Shown piece after piece: positions 25,685-37,100 of a stretch of DNA of 64,000 bases (position 1 is its first letter; each line of letters starts with the position of its first letter). The stretch covers positions 55,311,146 through 55,375,145 of the forward strand of contig CM048852.1 of assembly GCA_026545225.1 (NCBI GenBank), written 5' to 3'. The notes under the pieces are model-generated. The model did not search any database. It was given only the letters and a program-made list of their open reading frames with translations, and was not told the origin of the DNA. Made by a program: the position numbers and the translations under genes. Origin of the DNA: Cornus controversa (Eukaryota; Streptophyta; Magnoliopsida; Cornales; Cornaceae).

Positions 25685-27060
25685 GCTAAGAAACAATTGT
25701 TATATTATAATATCTTGTATTACAGTCTTTATTCACATAAAGCTAATTAAAGTTCTAGTATCATGCAGCTTCCCAATATTCACCAGCAAAATATATTATT
25801 AAGCAACATTGCACACATATATATGTATGTGTATTAATTTATACATAATAATATTATAAGCATGGTTGTAGGTATGCCCCAAATCTGGACACGTACGTGG
25901 CTGATGATTATCAGAACTAGGATGAAATTAAACAGCGCAGGTCACGAGTGATCAGGACTGAAAATGGACATTACTCCAGTGACCATCATAAATATACTAC
26001 AGTATATATTTATTTATTTGTGTACTACTCCGGTAATATTTATTACACAAACTTCGACATGATTTGTTGAGCAATAAAATAAAATAAAAAGCTTTTGCAT
26101 ATCTGTCTGTCCTGAATTTCCATGTACGTACGTGTGCGTTCTCTAATCACTTCTCTCTCTTACTCTTCAACTCCCATCCACCACCTCACCTTTCCATTTA
26201 TCTTCGGATGACAGCGATCACACACACACACACACAAACACAAGGACTTAATATTATAACTATTACTGTAGAAAATAATTAGCTTTTTTTTTTTTTTTGG
26301 CTTAGATATAAGAATATTATTCTCAATAAGATATTACTCATAACAATTAATAGTGACCAACCAGATTTGGATTTAGCTACTACATAATTACCAGTGGTGA
26401 CAAAGAGGAGTACTCTTCTTGAACGGAAGTGTTGGGTGAAAAAGATTAAGATAATAATTAAGATAAATTTTGAAGCTATTTTTACTAAATTAAGATACTT
26501 TTTCAGATACTTATGCATGTTTTTGTTTTTGGTCAAACTTCCATTAATACTTTAAATAATAATTTATTTATTTTTGTTTAGGATTGAATTCTCAAATTTG
26601 TATATATTTCTTTTTTACACGCCAATTTACTCAACTTAGATGAGTCTTCATCGAATAACTTATTGAAAAACAATACATAAAATTCTTTTATTATGTAAGG
26701 GAAAGAAAATTAAGGACATATTTTTTCTCTCTTTATTTAATTTTTAAACTCTCCCTCCCTGATTTCTTTATCTTCATTCCAACCCCTTCAATCGGAACCC
26801 ATTGTTAGTGACCCATAATACATCTTTATAACTTCATGTTGAAACTGTGATACCCAAAAGAAGGGGATAGTTTTAACTATTAAGAACGTTTTGAGAAGGC
26901 CTCTACGATATGATATATTATATATACACCCATATATATATATATACTCAAAAGCAATAATATAAGAAGAGAGAGAGAGAGAAGAAAACAAGTACACAGA
27001 CCAACTAACCCACGAAACTACCACCCAAGTTCATGTATCAAACCCCACACCCACACTCTT
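24546..27060. other. AT-rich region upstream of the BAHD gene
   Basis: Dominated by (TA)n runs (longest at 25555-25587 and 25659-25682) and short CA/GA tracts. No frame with a recognisable domain was found. The last few hundred bases are likely promoter of the acyltransferase gene. Confidence 0.5.
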
Positions 27061-27074
27061 GATCCTCCTCATCT

Positions 27075-27084
27075 TATATATATA
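27075..27084 (+). promoter_or_regulatory. Likely TATA box of the BAHD gene
   Basis: A TATATATA core lies in otherwise C-rich sequence about 76 bp before the ATG, followed by CCACAAAACCTCTGCATC. Spacing and context fit a TATA box with a short 5'UTR. Many other TA runs occur nearby, so this is only moderately specific. Confidence 0.4.
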
Positions 27085-27159
27085 CCACAAAACCTCTGCA
27101 TCTTTACTCACTCCCACAAAACCCAACTGATCGATCGAATATATCATTTACCCAACAAA

Positions 27160-28590
27160 ATGCCATCTTCTTCAATTTTCATCATCTCCAAATGCAGAGT
27201 CTTCCCAGAAAACAAATCAAACATAAAGACTCTGAAACTCTCTGTCTCTGACCTCCCAATGCTCTCATGCCAATACATCCAAAAGGGTGTCTTGCTCTCA
27301 CGCCCACCTCTCCAAATCGATTCTCTCATCTCTCTCCTCAAACTCTCTCTCTCTAAAACTCTCTCCCATTTTCCCGCCCTCGCCGGCCGCCTCGCCACCG
27401 ACCCCGATGGCCACGTCCACATCGTATGCAATGACTCCGGCGTCGATTTCATTCAAGCCAAAGCCAAACACCTCTTCGTCGACGACATTCTAGCCCCTCT
27501 AAACGTACCCAATTGCTTCAAAGAATTCTTTACCTTAGACAACACTGTCAGCTACGCCGGCCACTATAAACCGTTGGCCGCCGTGCAGGTCACTGAGCTG
27601 GGTGACGGAGTGTTCGTCGGCTGCACTGTCAACCACGCCGTCGTCGACGGCACTTCCTTCTGGAACTTCTTTAATACCTTCTCTGAGGTCACCAAAGGAG
27701 GCGCCAAAAAGATCTCAAAGTCGCCGGAATTTTCCCGGGACACTGTTTTCAATTCCCCGGCGGTTCTTCGATTACCGGAGGGGGGACCTACTGCGACATT
27801 TTCCGGCAACGAGCCGTTACGTGAGAGAATTTTCCATTTCAGCAGAGAAGCAATTTTGAAGCTCAAATTCAGAGCCAATAATAATCCGTTTGAAAAAACA
27901 GAAATTTCTGAAAAATTGGAACTCGTAGGAAAGGAAAGAAATGACAGTTGGAAAGTCGTTAACGGTATGACTAACGGCAAGATAACGTCCTTGGAGGGCT
28001 TTTTGGTAAAGGGCACAGCGAATCGGACGGCTGAGATTTCATCATTCCAGTCGCTCTCCGCTCAGCTGTGGCGGTCGGTGACACGTGCGAGGAAACTCGC
28101 GGCAACAAAAACGACCACGTTCCGGATGGCGGTGAACTGCCGGCACCGTATAGAGCCGCGGCTCGAGCCGCTCTACTTCGGGAACGCGATACAGAGCATC
28201 CCGACCATTGCTTCGGCCGGTGAACTCCTGTCTCGGGATCTGCGGTGGAGCGCTGATCTGCTGCACCGCAACGTGGTGGCGCACGGTGATGCTACCGTGC
28301 GCCAGGGTGTGAAGGATTGGGAGAGCAACCCGAGGTTGTTTCCGCTGGGGAACTTCGACGGTGCAATGATCACCATGGGGAGCTCTCCGAGATTCCCTAT
28401 GTATGATAATGATTTTGGGTGGGGCCGACCTTTGGCGGTCCGGAGTGGTAGGGCCAACAAATTTGACGGTAAGATCTCGGCTTTTCCAGGCCGAGATGGA
28501 AATGGGAGCGTTGATCTTGAGGTGGTTCTCGCACCTGCGACGATGGCAGGTCTAGAGGATGACACTGAGTTCATGCAATATGTGTCGTAG
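27160..28590 (+). CDS. BAHD-family acyltransferase (HXXXD type), intronless
   Basis: 476 aa in one exon, a normal length for BAHD enzymes, which move an acyl group from an acyl-CoA to an alcohol or amine, usually in the cytosol. The catalytic motif is intact at residues 159-163 (NHAVVDGTSFWNFF contains HAVVD). The structural DFGWG motif is intact at 418-422. The N-terminus (MPSSSIFIISKCRVFPENKS, then LKLSVSDLPMLSC and FPALAGRL) resembles the uncharacterised clade that includes Arabidopsis At5g01210 and At2g39980, as I recall it, more than HCT or anthocyanin acyltransferases. The acceptor cannot be inferred. The coding region is GC-rich compared with the AT-rich flanks. It has the same orientation as the MYB gene upstream and converges with SQD2. 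The start is the first in-frame ATG after the probable TATA box and fits the family N-terminus. Confidence 0.95.
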   Translation: MPSSSIFIISKCRVFPENKSNIKTLKLSVSDLPMLSCQYIQKGVLLSRPPLQIDSLISLLKLSLSKTLSHFPALAGRLATDPDGHVHIVCNDSGVDFIQAKAKHLFVDDILAPLNVPNCFKEFFTLDNTVSYAGHYKPLAAVQVTELGDGVFVGCTVNHAVVDGTSFWNFFNTFSEVTKGGAKKISKSPEFSRDTVFNSPAVLRLPEGGPTATFSGNEPLRERIFHFSREAILKLKFRANNNPFEKTEISEKLELVGKERNDSWKVVNGMTNGKITSLEGFLVKGTANRTAEISSFQSLSAQLWRSVTRARKLAATKTTTFRMAVNCRHRIEPRLEPLYFGNAIQSIPTIASAGELLSRDLRWSADLLHRNVVAHGDATVRQGVKDWESNPRLFPLGNFDGAMITMGSSPRFPMYDNDFGWGRPLAVRSGRANKFDGKISAFPGRDGNGSVDLEVVLAPATMAGLEDDTEFMQYVS

Positions 28591-29082
28591 ACGGTGGGTC
28601 CCATTTGACGTGGCAAGATCAGAATGGTGCTTAGATCCTGTAATGCTGATGTCAGCTCAATATTTAACCTGCAGGAGTCAACTGGTGGTCGTTTGTGATT
28701 TGGGTTGTTTGTAAATGATAAGTGATTTGGCAGTGATGTTTTGTCTCTATGCCTCTACTGCATAATTTATTGCATTTTACAATTGATTAGCACAATATAA
28801 TTGATATTAATTTTCCAACCCATAAAATTTATCAACTCTGATGTTAATCCAAACTCATTTCATAAATAAAATGTGATTAATTAACCAACCAACAACAAAC
28901 TACTTGTTATAAATAATATCTTGTCATTGTCGTTGAATCCAAACACATAAATGTTGACTAATCAGACTAAAAATCTAATAATGCATGTATAATGACAGTT
29001 TTAATACAAATATATAAATATACGTATGATCTCAATTTATACGTATACTCACTCAATCTCTCTATATAATGGCAGTTTTAAT
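28591..29082. other. BAHD 3' region
   Basis: Probable 3'UTR followed by AT-rich spacer. A 67-bp stretch at about 28998-29064 (TTTTAATACAAATATATAAA... to ACTCACTCAATCTCTC) recurs at about 29301-29366 on the other side of a MITE, indicating a local duplication. Confidence 0.5.
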
Positions 29083-29299
29083 TAGGGGCGTAGCCATTAA
29101 GGCACCAGTGGGTACATTAGTACCCACTTAACTCTATAATTTTTTTTATATATATATAGTAAATGCAATTTTTTGAGGTTGAGAATTGTAATGACCTATT
29201 AAATCTCGAGTGATGTACCCATTTAGTTTTATAAAAAATAAATTATAGTCCAAACTTTTGCGTTAGTACCCACTTGTACAAATTCCTGGTTACACCCTG
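29083..29299. mobile_element. hAT-like MITE, 217 bp
   Basis: Inverted ends TAGGGGCGTAGCCA (left) and, in reverse complement, CAGGGTGTAACCA (right). Paired GTGGGTAC and GTACCCAC blocks lie inside. The flanks GTTTTAAT (29075-29082) and ATTTTAAT (29300-29307) match at 7 of 8 positions, which fits the hAT 8-bp duplication. It sits inside the second copy of a locally duplicated sequence. No coding capacity. Confidence 0.7.
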
Positions 29300-29883
29300 A
29301 TTTTAATACAAATATATAAATATACATATGATCAAAGTTTATACATATACTCACTCAATCTCTCAAGTGTTTTTAATAATGCAATATGTATATCACTTTT
29401 AAAAATTGTGTTACTTAAATAAATTTATAATTGTGGAGCTAGTTTAGATAAAAATATACATATATGTAGAGGCAAAGTTGTATATAAATGTAATTTAATA
29501 GGATATTTTCATAATTTTCTTACAATTATAGGCAGATAATACAAAAATTAAAAATTTCAGAATTGTATGTAGGTTTGTGGCTGACGGGGTGTGTTGATGT
29601 TGGTGTCCAGGACTCCCTCAATGCTTGAAAGACAATAACTGTACTTATGTTGCGTAATCGTGAGTGATTCTGTTTCATATGATGATGAGTCATGCATTCG
29701 CAGAATGTAAGGTGTTTTAGCTGGTAAGGATTTTCATTTTGAATCATTAGCGTAAAGATTTATACATCCATTTAGTTGTCCTTTCCTTTTATGGTAATGT
29801 TTCATGTCATTACAACAACAATCATGGTGAGAAGAAATTTTTTTTTTTTATTCACATAAACACGTGTTCCGCGGCACTCATAG

Positions 29884-30160
29884 TAGGGGTGCACACGGTA
29901 CGATTCTTTGCGGTTTTTGATTAAATCGGAACCAAAATCGTTGAGTTCAATTCGATTCCAGTTCCGGTTCCCTAACAATTCTTTGACAACTATTTTTTTT
30001 TTTTTTAAAAAAAACATTAACAAGATACACACATACTTGTGCATCCCTAGTTACAACATTGGCTATTATTATTCATTTATATATTATATATTATATATAA
30101 ATATTTTTTCTAACGGTTCAGATTCTGACTTAGAACTGGTCCGATTCTTTGTGCACCCTA
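29884..30160. mobile_element. hAT-like element, 277 bp
   Basis: Inverted ends TAGGGGTGCACACGG (left) and TTTGTGCACCCTA (right), with related subterminal sequence (CGATTCTTTG on the left, CCGATTCTTTG on the right). The flanks ACTCATAG and CTCACTAG are similar only if a 1-bp shift is allowed, so the target duplication is imperfect. The TAGGGxTGCACA end type is shared with the element at 11346-11923. Confidence 0.65.
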
Positions 30161-30169
30161 CTCACTAGT

Positions 30170-31135
30170 CAACAAATTTCTGAACAAATTGATCAAATTG
30201 TTAAGCAATAATATTGCAAGAGCAAGATTCAAAGTATATTCCAATATAACTAGAAGCAAGTTTCCACACTTAGCTGGCAAAATTGTTATAATACATTAAA
30301 AGGGTGTCATGAAATCATTTGAAAGAAAGGGTTTGATTTTAAACCCACTCATAATACTATCCTATACTATACTATACTATACACATACTGGGTGATGTGT
30401 TCAATTATTTTTCAAGATGTGTATTAGTATTTCCTAATAACCTAAATGATTGGACTTGGGTGAAATTATTCATGATGGGTGTGGTCTATAAAGAGCCCTA
30501 CATAATTGACCTAAATAGATTCACCATGTGCATATGATATGAATTTCATCCATCCTTAAAAGACAATTTATAGAGTAGGCATTTGTGGAAGTTGGGTACA
30601 CCATAATAGTTAGTGGTATTCAATATGATGCTGGTGGGCAGGTTTGTGGCCAGCCCTAAATACCTAAGCAAAATTATCTAGGTTATAGTGGGTGGTGGCT
30701 CAGTTTGGCATGCACATTCAACAGTGCGTCGTTGTCTCTTCTTTCCATCAAATCAAGAAGCTAGTGAATTTGGCTACAAGTTCAGCAGTGCGACCTAATT
30801 TTGGTTAGAAGAGGATAAAAAGACTTGTTTGAACACCCCTTTCACTGAAAAGAAGAGCAATCGTTGTACCAAATAAATACTTGATTTCATTTATGATACA
30901 AGGGGATGTAAAATGCCAAAAGCAATTTATAAATCCTAAACTTCCAATGCTCAGAAATTACATCTAAATCAATGAATTTCCATTACCAATGAAACAACAG
31001 TTAAAAATTTTTGTGGTCCCTATTATACAAATTAACATATTGACACGAGCAACAAATCAATCACACACATTCCCAGAAGAAAGCCCTAAATTACTTAAAG
31101 AACTACAAGTGTTGGAACACCATGAAATACTTGCA
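30170..31135. other. Spacer and probable SQD2 3'UTR
   Basis: No gene on either strand. It has a short TATAC tandem repeat (30363-30382). The part next to 31136 is likely SQD2 3'UTR; no poly(A) site can be fixed. Confidence 0.45.
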
Positions 31136-34100
31136 TCACCTGTAGTTAACCTCTGGCGACTGGAAAATACGCTTTGTCAACCACTGGAAAGGTCTCAGTA
31201 GCTGTGCTCTCTTCTTTCGCCAGAACCAAATGGCAGCATTGTATTGTTCATTGCGTATTATTCGAGTGGCTGCCCTCCAATCATACTTCTCCATCTCCTG
31301 GCGTGCAGCTTTGCCAATAGTTTCTCTTAATTCACGGTCATGCAAAAGAGGCTCCAATTTTCTTAAGCAATCATCAATATCTCCAGGATTAAAGAGATAA
31401 CCAGTTTTATCCTCCTGGTCTTCAGGAATGATATCTGGGATTCCCCCAGCTCGAGCAGCCACCACAGGAAGTCCCGAGGACATGGCCTCCAAAACAACAA
31501 GCCCAAGCGTCTCGGATTCTGAAGGCATTACAAAAACATCACCACTGGAGTATGCTTGAGATAGCTCCTCACCTTGTAACATTCCTGTGAACACTGCAGG
31601 CATGCCACAGAATATTTTTTCCAGCTCCTCCCTGCCATAAAGAAACCATGCTTTGTAAGCAGATATGCAGGTGATGCTAATTAGGAGGAAAAAAAAAAAA
31701 GGTCAGGTGATTGTTGCTGTGTTAATTTTTTATCTTGGGATTTAAGGGCTTCTTATTGTTGCACTCGTGCCATAGCAGTATATGTGAGTGTGTCCAGGCA
31801 TGCCTGCATGTTTGGGTTTGTTAGTTATTAACCAGCATTTTTTACTCATAATTTAATAACATGATGTGTACATAGGCTTTGCCAGTTCAGTTTGAAAAAC
31901 CAAAGCAATTTTTTTTTCAATATCTGCGAGCATTTGTTACCTAATTTTAATTAGATGATAATACATCTCCTGAATATCTATCATCCAAAGCAATCTGATA
32001 ATTACTTTGTCTAACCCCATATTTGCCAAAGATATCCAGGAGGTTGGGTGGTGGCTATTGATGAGAGAAATTGACTTCATAGAGAATTATACTAAATTAT
32101 ATCTTAGAGAATGTCTGTAACAAGATAAAAAATTAAGCAGCTAGTAAGTCTTGTAGTACATTACCGGTGTGGCCCATCCCCAACAAAAGCAATTCGTGCA
32201 TCCGGAAGCCTATCCATGACCCTGTTCAATCATGTATTTAAATTGTCAAAGGTTGTAATATACATAAAGTGATCCACACAAGCACACTATTATTGCTCAT
32301 TGCAAACAAAGATACAAACAAATGATTTCAGAAATGGTAATGTACTTCATTCATTAAGGAGAAAAATGATACTCCAGAATAAAAAAATCATCAAGCTGCT
32401 CAATGTGTGTTGATTATTATTATTTTTTCCCGTCAACTCTAATATTGCAGTATGTACACAAAAATCCAATGATGGAATTCCAATTGTTGAAAATCTTGAT
32501 GGGGGTAGCTGTGAAGATAAAAGGTTCCGATGGTAAAGGCTTTCAATACTTAGGGTACCTTTACCCTGTGTTACATGAACTTGGGTACGAGTATGTATCC
32601 GCACATCAGACGTGTCAAATCCCAAGCAAAAGGACACATGGACACTGCTAAATATTCATTTTATTTAATATTTTTATTTTATTCTTTAGAGTAAAATAAT
32701 GTTTTTATGTAATATAGTGACCATAATAAACATTTCACTCATTTGAAGTAATAATGTAATAAAATGGAATTATTGAATATATTTTTTAGGTGTATGTCCA
32801 ACCAAAAGTATCGGGCACATATCTCATACCCATGTCCGAATAATATGTGTCGGACACGGGTACTTCACCTACTTTGGAAGAGTCCATGTAACATAGCCTT
32901 TACCCCCAGTCATTTTCTGAATATTTGATGTGCTAGGAAAAATATTTGTTTACTGCATCACATTTTTGGCCTACAAACATAAAAGGCTTGAGAAAAACTA
33001 GCCATCCAATTCCAAGATGCACAAGCAAATATTTTCTCCATTACAATAGAAGAACAATACCTTTTAAGGAAATCCAAACTCTTCTCAACTCCTAGTCGTC
33101 CAACATGGACTATCAACGGTCTCTCAGGTTCACCATTGCTGATTTAGAAAGAAAGACATGTTACATTTGGAGAAAACTAGTGCTGCATGGCAATGAAATT
33201 TGAAGGATGGGAGGAAGGCCCTACCTTAGTCTTACTCGCATTTCATGAGAGCGATATCTGGGGTGGAAGCTTTCAGAATCAACACCCTTATTCCAAAGAC
33301 GAATCTTATTAGCTGAAAAGAAGCAAAAGAAATAACAGCAGTTCAGTTTTCAAGATTGCTGCATGGGCATGGAAATGAGCTGCTTAATCAACACTTGCCC
33401 ATTGGATAATTCTGGAAGTGCAATTTTTTTTTTTTTTAACTAATTTAAGGGAAACAGCTAAAAAAACTAATAGAAAACACATCTGAGGCGGAAGGGTAAA
33501 TGTTAAATCTTTTTCAGCTGTGATTGAGACCAGTTGCTTAAAGTGATTCATTGGGCATAGATGTTTATTTTCACCGCTGTGATTGAGACCAGTTGCTTAA
33601 AGTGATTCACTGGGCATAGATGTTTATTTTCACCTGCCGTTACCCTAGCTGCTTCAAGATCCTTTCCAATGGCAACTGATGGCACCAGTGTTAGATCTGC
33701 TGCTCTATGAAGAAATTCTGATGAGGAAAGAGCAAACCTTTATTTATTAGTTCACAAAGGAAAAAGCTGGAATCAATTAAATTTGGGGCAAGAAAAAGAA
33801 GTGCACATACTTATGACCAACCACATAGGTTTGACCAGCCAACTAAAAGTGTATCTTGGTATGTACCTGTGGACCAAGACAAAAGTAAGGCTCAGACCAA
33901 AGCATTAAATTTACCTGTTGTTACAGTGCTATGGCATCATATTGATGTAGTAGTACAGATTTATTTTATTGCTCAAGAATTGTATATGTTATAAAAAAGC
34001 AACGTATGAATCCATGGTTTTTCTTTATTTAGTGCAAGCAAAGAATTTTGTCAGGAAGATCTACTAAAACCTGACTTACACTGGAACGTGTGTGTGATAA

Positions 34101-37100
34101 GACATAACTATAGGGACGCACAATAGTTTTGCAATAATGAGAGCACCAAACACCTACAACACAAGCAAAATTGTCAATAATGCAATGCAAGCTAATTTTT
34201 CTTCCATGACTTTTTAAGAAAAGAACACGAAAAATACAATTGAGCAAGAAAAGAGGAGCAACTATGAAACTTACCATAATACCAGGGGATGATGCATGTA
34301 TTATGTCAGGCTTAAACTGAGCAACTGCTGAGATTATTCTAGGGCTTAGTGCTAGGGAAAGGGGCACCTTCTGGTACCAGGGACAAGGGAAGCTGCAAAG
34401 AGAACAGATAACCATCAGGAGAATGCAATGCTTCTAGACCACAGACCAAACAGTACAAGACAGCAACCAGAGTGATAAGGTTCTACTATCACATGAAACA
34501 AAAAGTTTCAAGTTGAACTTTGTAAGAACAATACCAAACTAAGACTACTTATTAGAAATATTTTTTGTAGTGTAAACTCAACAAGTTGTTAACTAAAAAA
34601 CAAGTCAAATAAGATATATTTATATAAAAAATTACTGCAGAAATATGTTAAGTAAAGTTCGGATCGAACTATACTAAGAAACAACATGAGAAGATGAAAC
34701 GTAATGAAAACCCCTTATATCTAGAAATATCCAAAAATTACTGTATATGGAGTGCAAACTTAACAAAGATTCGGACATGGATAATATAATGATAGAACTT
34801 CAAAACCAAAAGGTTACTCAAAACAACCAATTTTGGTACCTAGGATCAATAATACAAAATGATGGAGAGATAGATAGAGGCATAACTAGTAGAATACGTG
34901 AGGGTTGGACACAATGGAGACAAACTAGTGGGATATTATGTGATAAAAAATAACACAAAAGCTAAAAGGAAGATTTTATAGGACCGTTATTAGACCAACT
35001 ATGTTGTAAGGGGTGAAGTGTTGGGCCCTAAAAAAGGAACAAGAACAACGCCTTCATGTAGCGGAAATGAGAATATTAAGGTGGATGACGGGAGCGACTA
35101 GGAATGATAAGGTTCCTAATGAGAGTGTGAGCAAAATTAGGTGTAGCACCCATTTGTGAGAAAATTAGAGAGAGTAGACCAAGATAGTTTGGACACATCT
35201 ATCGGAGACCAAGAGATGCGCCAGTGAACCGAGGAAGACTAATTGTTACAGAAGGTAAGAGACGAAGAGGGTGACCAGAAATAATATGGGATGAAATTAT
35301 TAAAAATGACTTAAAAAAGTTATGTGACCGGCCCCACTCATATGGGATTAAGGCAAGGATGATGATGATAATGATGATCCAAAAATTACTAATGAGAATG
35401 GCACAAGAAGACAATTCAGCATACTTACTAACAAGAATATTGAGTAACATTTTACGTAAGGTTTATGAACCTGTACTCAATTTTGAATAGAACTCAAAGT
35501 CAACATGGTCAATTACCTTTCCATGATCACAAAATTGTTTGAGTTTTTCCATTACTTTGTTTTTCACCTGATTTTATGATGTCTATGTGTTCCAGACAAC
35601 CTTTTCAAGTGCTTGATATATTGGGCCTTGATTGACAAGTCATCATTAACTTGACTAGATAGCAAAAAGCTAAAGCCTAGGCCCCATTTGTATGGATGGA
35701 TCTAAAATGAATGGTTTTCATTCTAATGATTTAAGGAGTGCAGTTTGAATTTTAAAATTTGATAGCTTAAATTTAGGTTTTATAAAGATGGATGGACTGA
35801 AATTGAGAGCCTCATATGTATGGATTGTGGGTAAAATAATGCTTGTATGCTACTGTTTAATATCAAGACAGAGAAAGAATGCGAAATTTATTATTAAACC
35901 AAACTATAAATAAAGAACCTGTATCTAGATCTAGATCGAGGCTAGAATTTGATTCTATGTCCGTAAGACAAATTTCACCCTAGTCTCTGATGGTGATTGT
36001 CTCCCATGATACAATGATCTTTTACCACTAGTACCAACACTTCAACCCAGAGGAAACAGTGAAACAGACTTTGTGTTTATACTCTCTCTCAGACTAGACT
36101 CGGAGACTCAAACTATGAATGCAGAAATACAGCAAGAGAGAAAGAGAGAAAAGAATGAAAATTGAACTCAATTGGACAAATTGAAATACCAGCCGAATGG
36201 GGTATTTATAGAGGAAAAGGTGCTGGTTCGGGACGGGTATGGTACCGGTTCGGTTGGCCTGAACCGCCAACAAGTGCACTTTTCAGCCTGAATCACCATG
36301 GGTTGCACCACTTCAACCCAAACTGCCATGGATTGCACCACTTCGGTTCCTAACCACCTTGCACTGCTTCGGTGAACCATCAACCCGAACCAACATGCCT
36401 TATCTGATCCGGCATATTAAGCCGCCCATGCACCAGTCTGGTTTTTTTTGGACAACTTAAACACATTTGGATCGAGTTGAAGCCCAACAAGCCCAAACAG
36501 ACCGAAGCCCAATGAGCCAAGCAAAAATAATTTTGTCCAAAAAGAATATTGACTTGAGAAGCCAAGCCCAACACCGGTCCGGACCAGCCGGCCGAGCCAA
36601 GCTGGACAAGCAGCACGCACATGTGTTGATTGGGTTGGACACAACTTGGGTTAGGTACTCCCATTTCCACAAAACTTGGGTGCCCCCCCTTGGGGCCCAA
36701 ACCCAAGTCTATTCTTAGCATACATAAGGACAATATCTTTTTTTCCAATCTTCCAATGTGGAATAACCCACTTTCACCTCATGATCAAATGAACTACTTT
36801 AGATCCAATTTCTCATTCACTCGGAAATGGTTTTGAGCAAGTAAATATACTATGTACATCTCCTCTCGGAGAAGAACGCGTTCCAACGTGGACCCACCGT
36901 AAATGCTTAATGGGACCTACTCCAATTTTGACCCAAAGTTGCTTGATCAAACTAAATTTCCAACATGGATTTGGAAAAACAATGCAAAGTTTTATTTGAA
37001 ATCCATGATAACAAAGAATTCAATTGCACATAAATCCTAATAATATATATCCTCCACATTTATGATCCTCTATTCCATCCTCTTCCATACATCTCTCAAT

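Noticed and set aside
27564..28616. Antisense frames of 80-150 codons over the BAHD gene
   Set aside because: Shadow frames of the GC-rich BAHD coding exon; the sense frame carries the family motifs.
34029..34415. A single 128-codon frame covering SQD2 exons 4 and 5
   Set aside because: It reads through the intron; SQD2 family sequence requires splicing at 34275 and 34153.
36094..36836. Cluster of frames on both strands up to 122 codons
   Set aside because: They lie within a solo LTR in an SQD2 intron, are not conserved-looking, and overlap one another in all frames.
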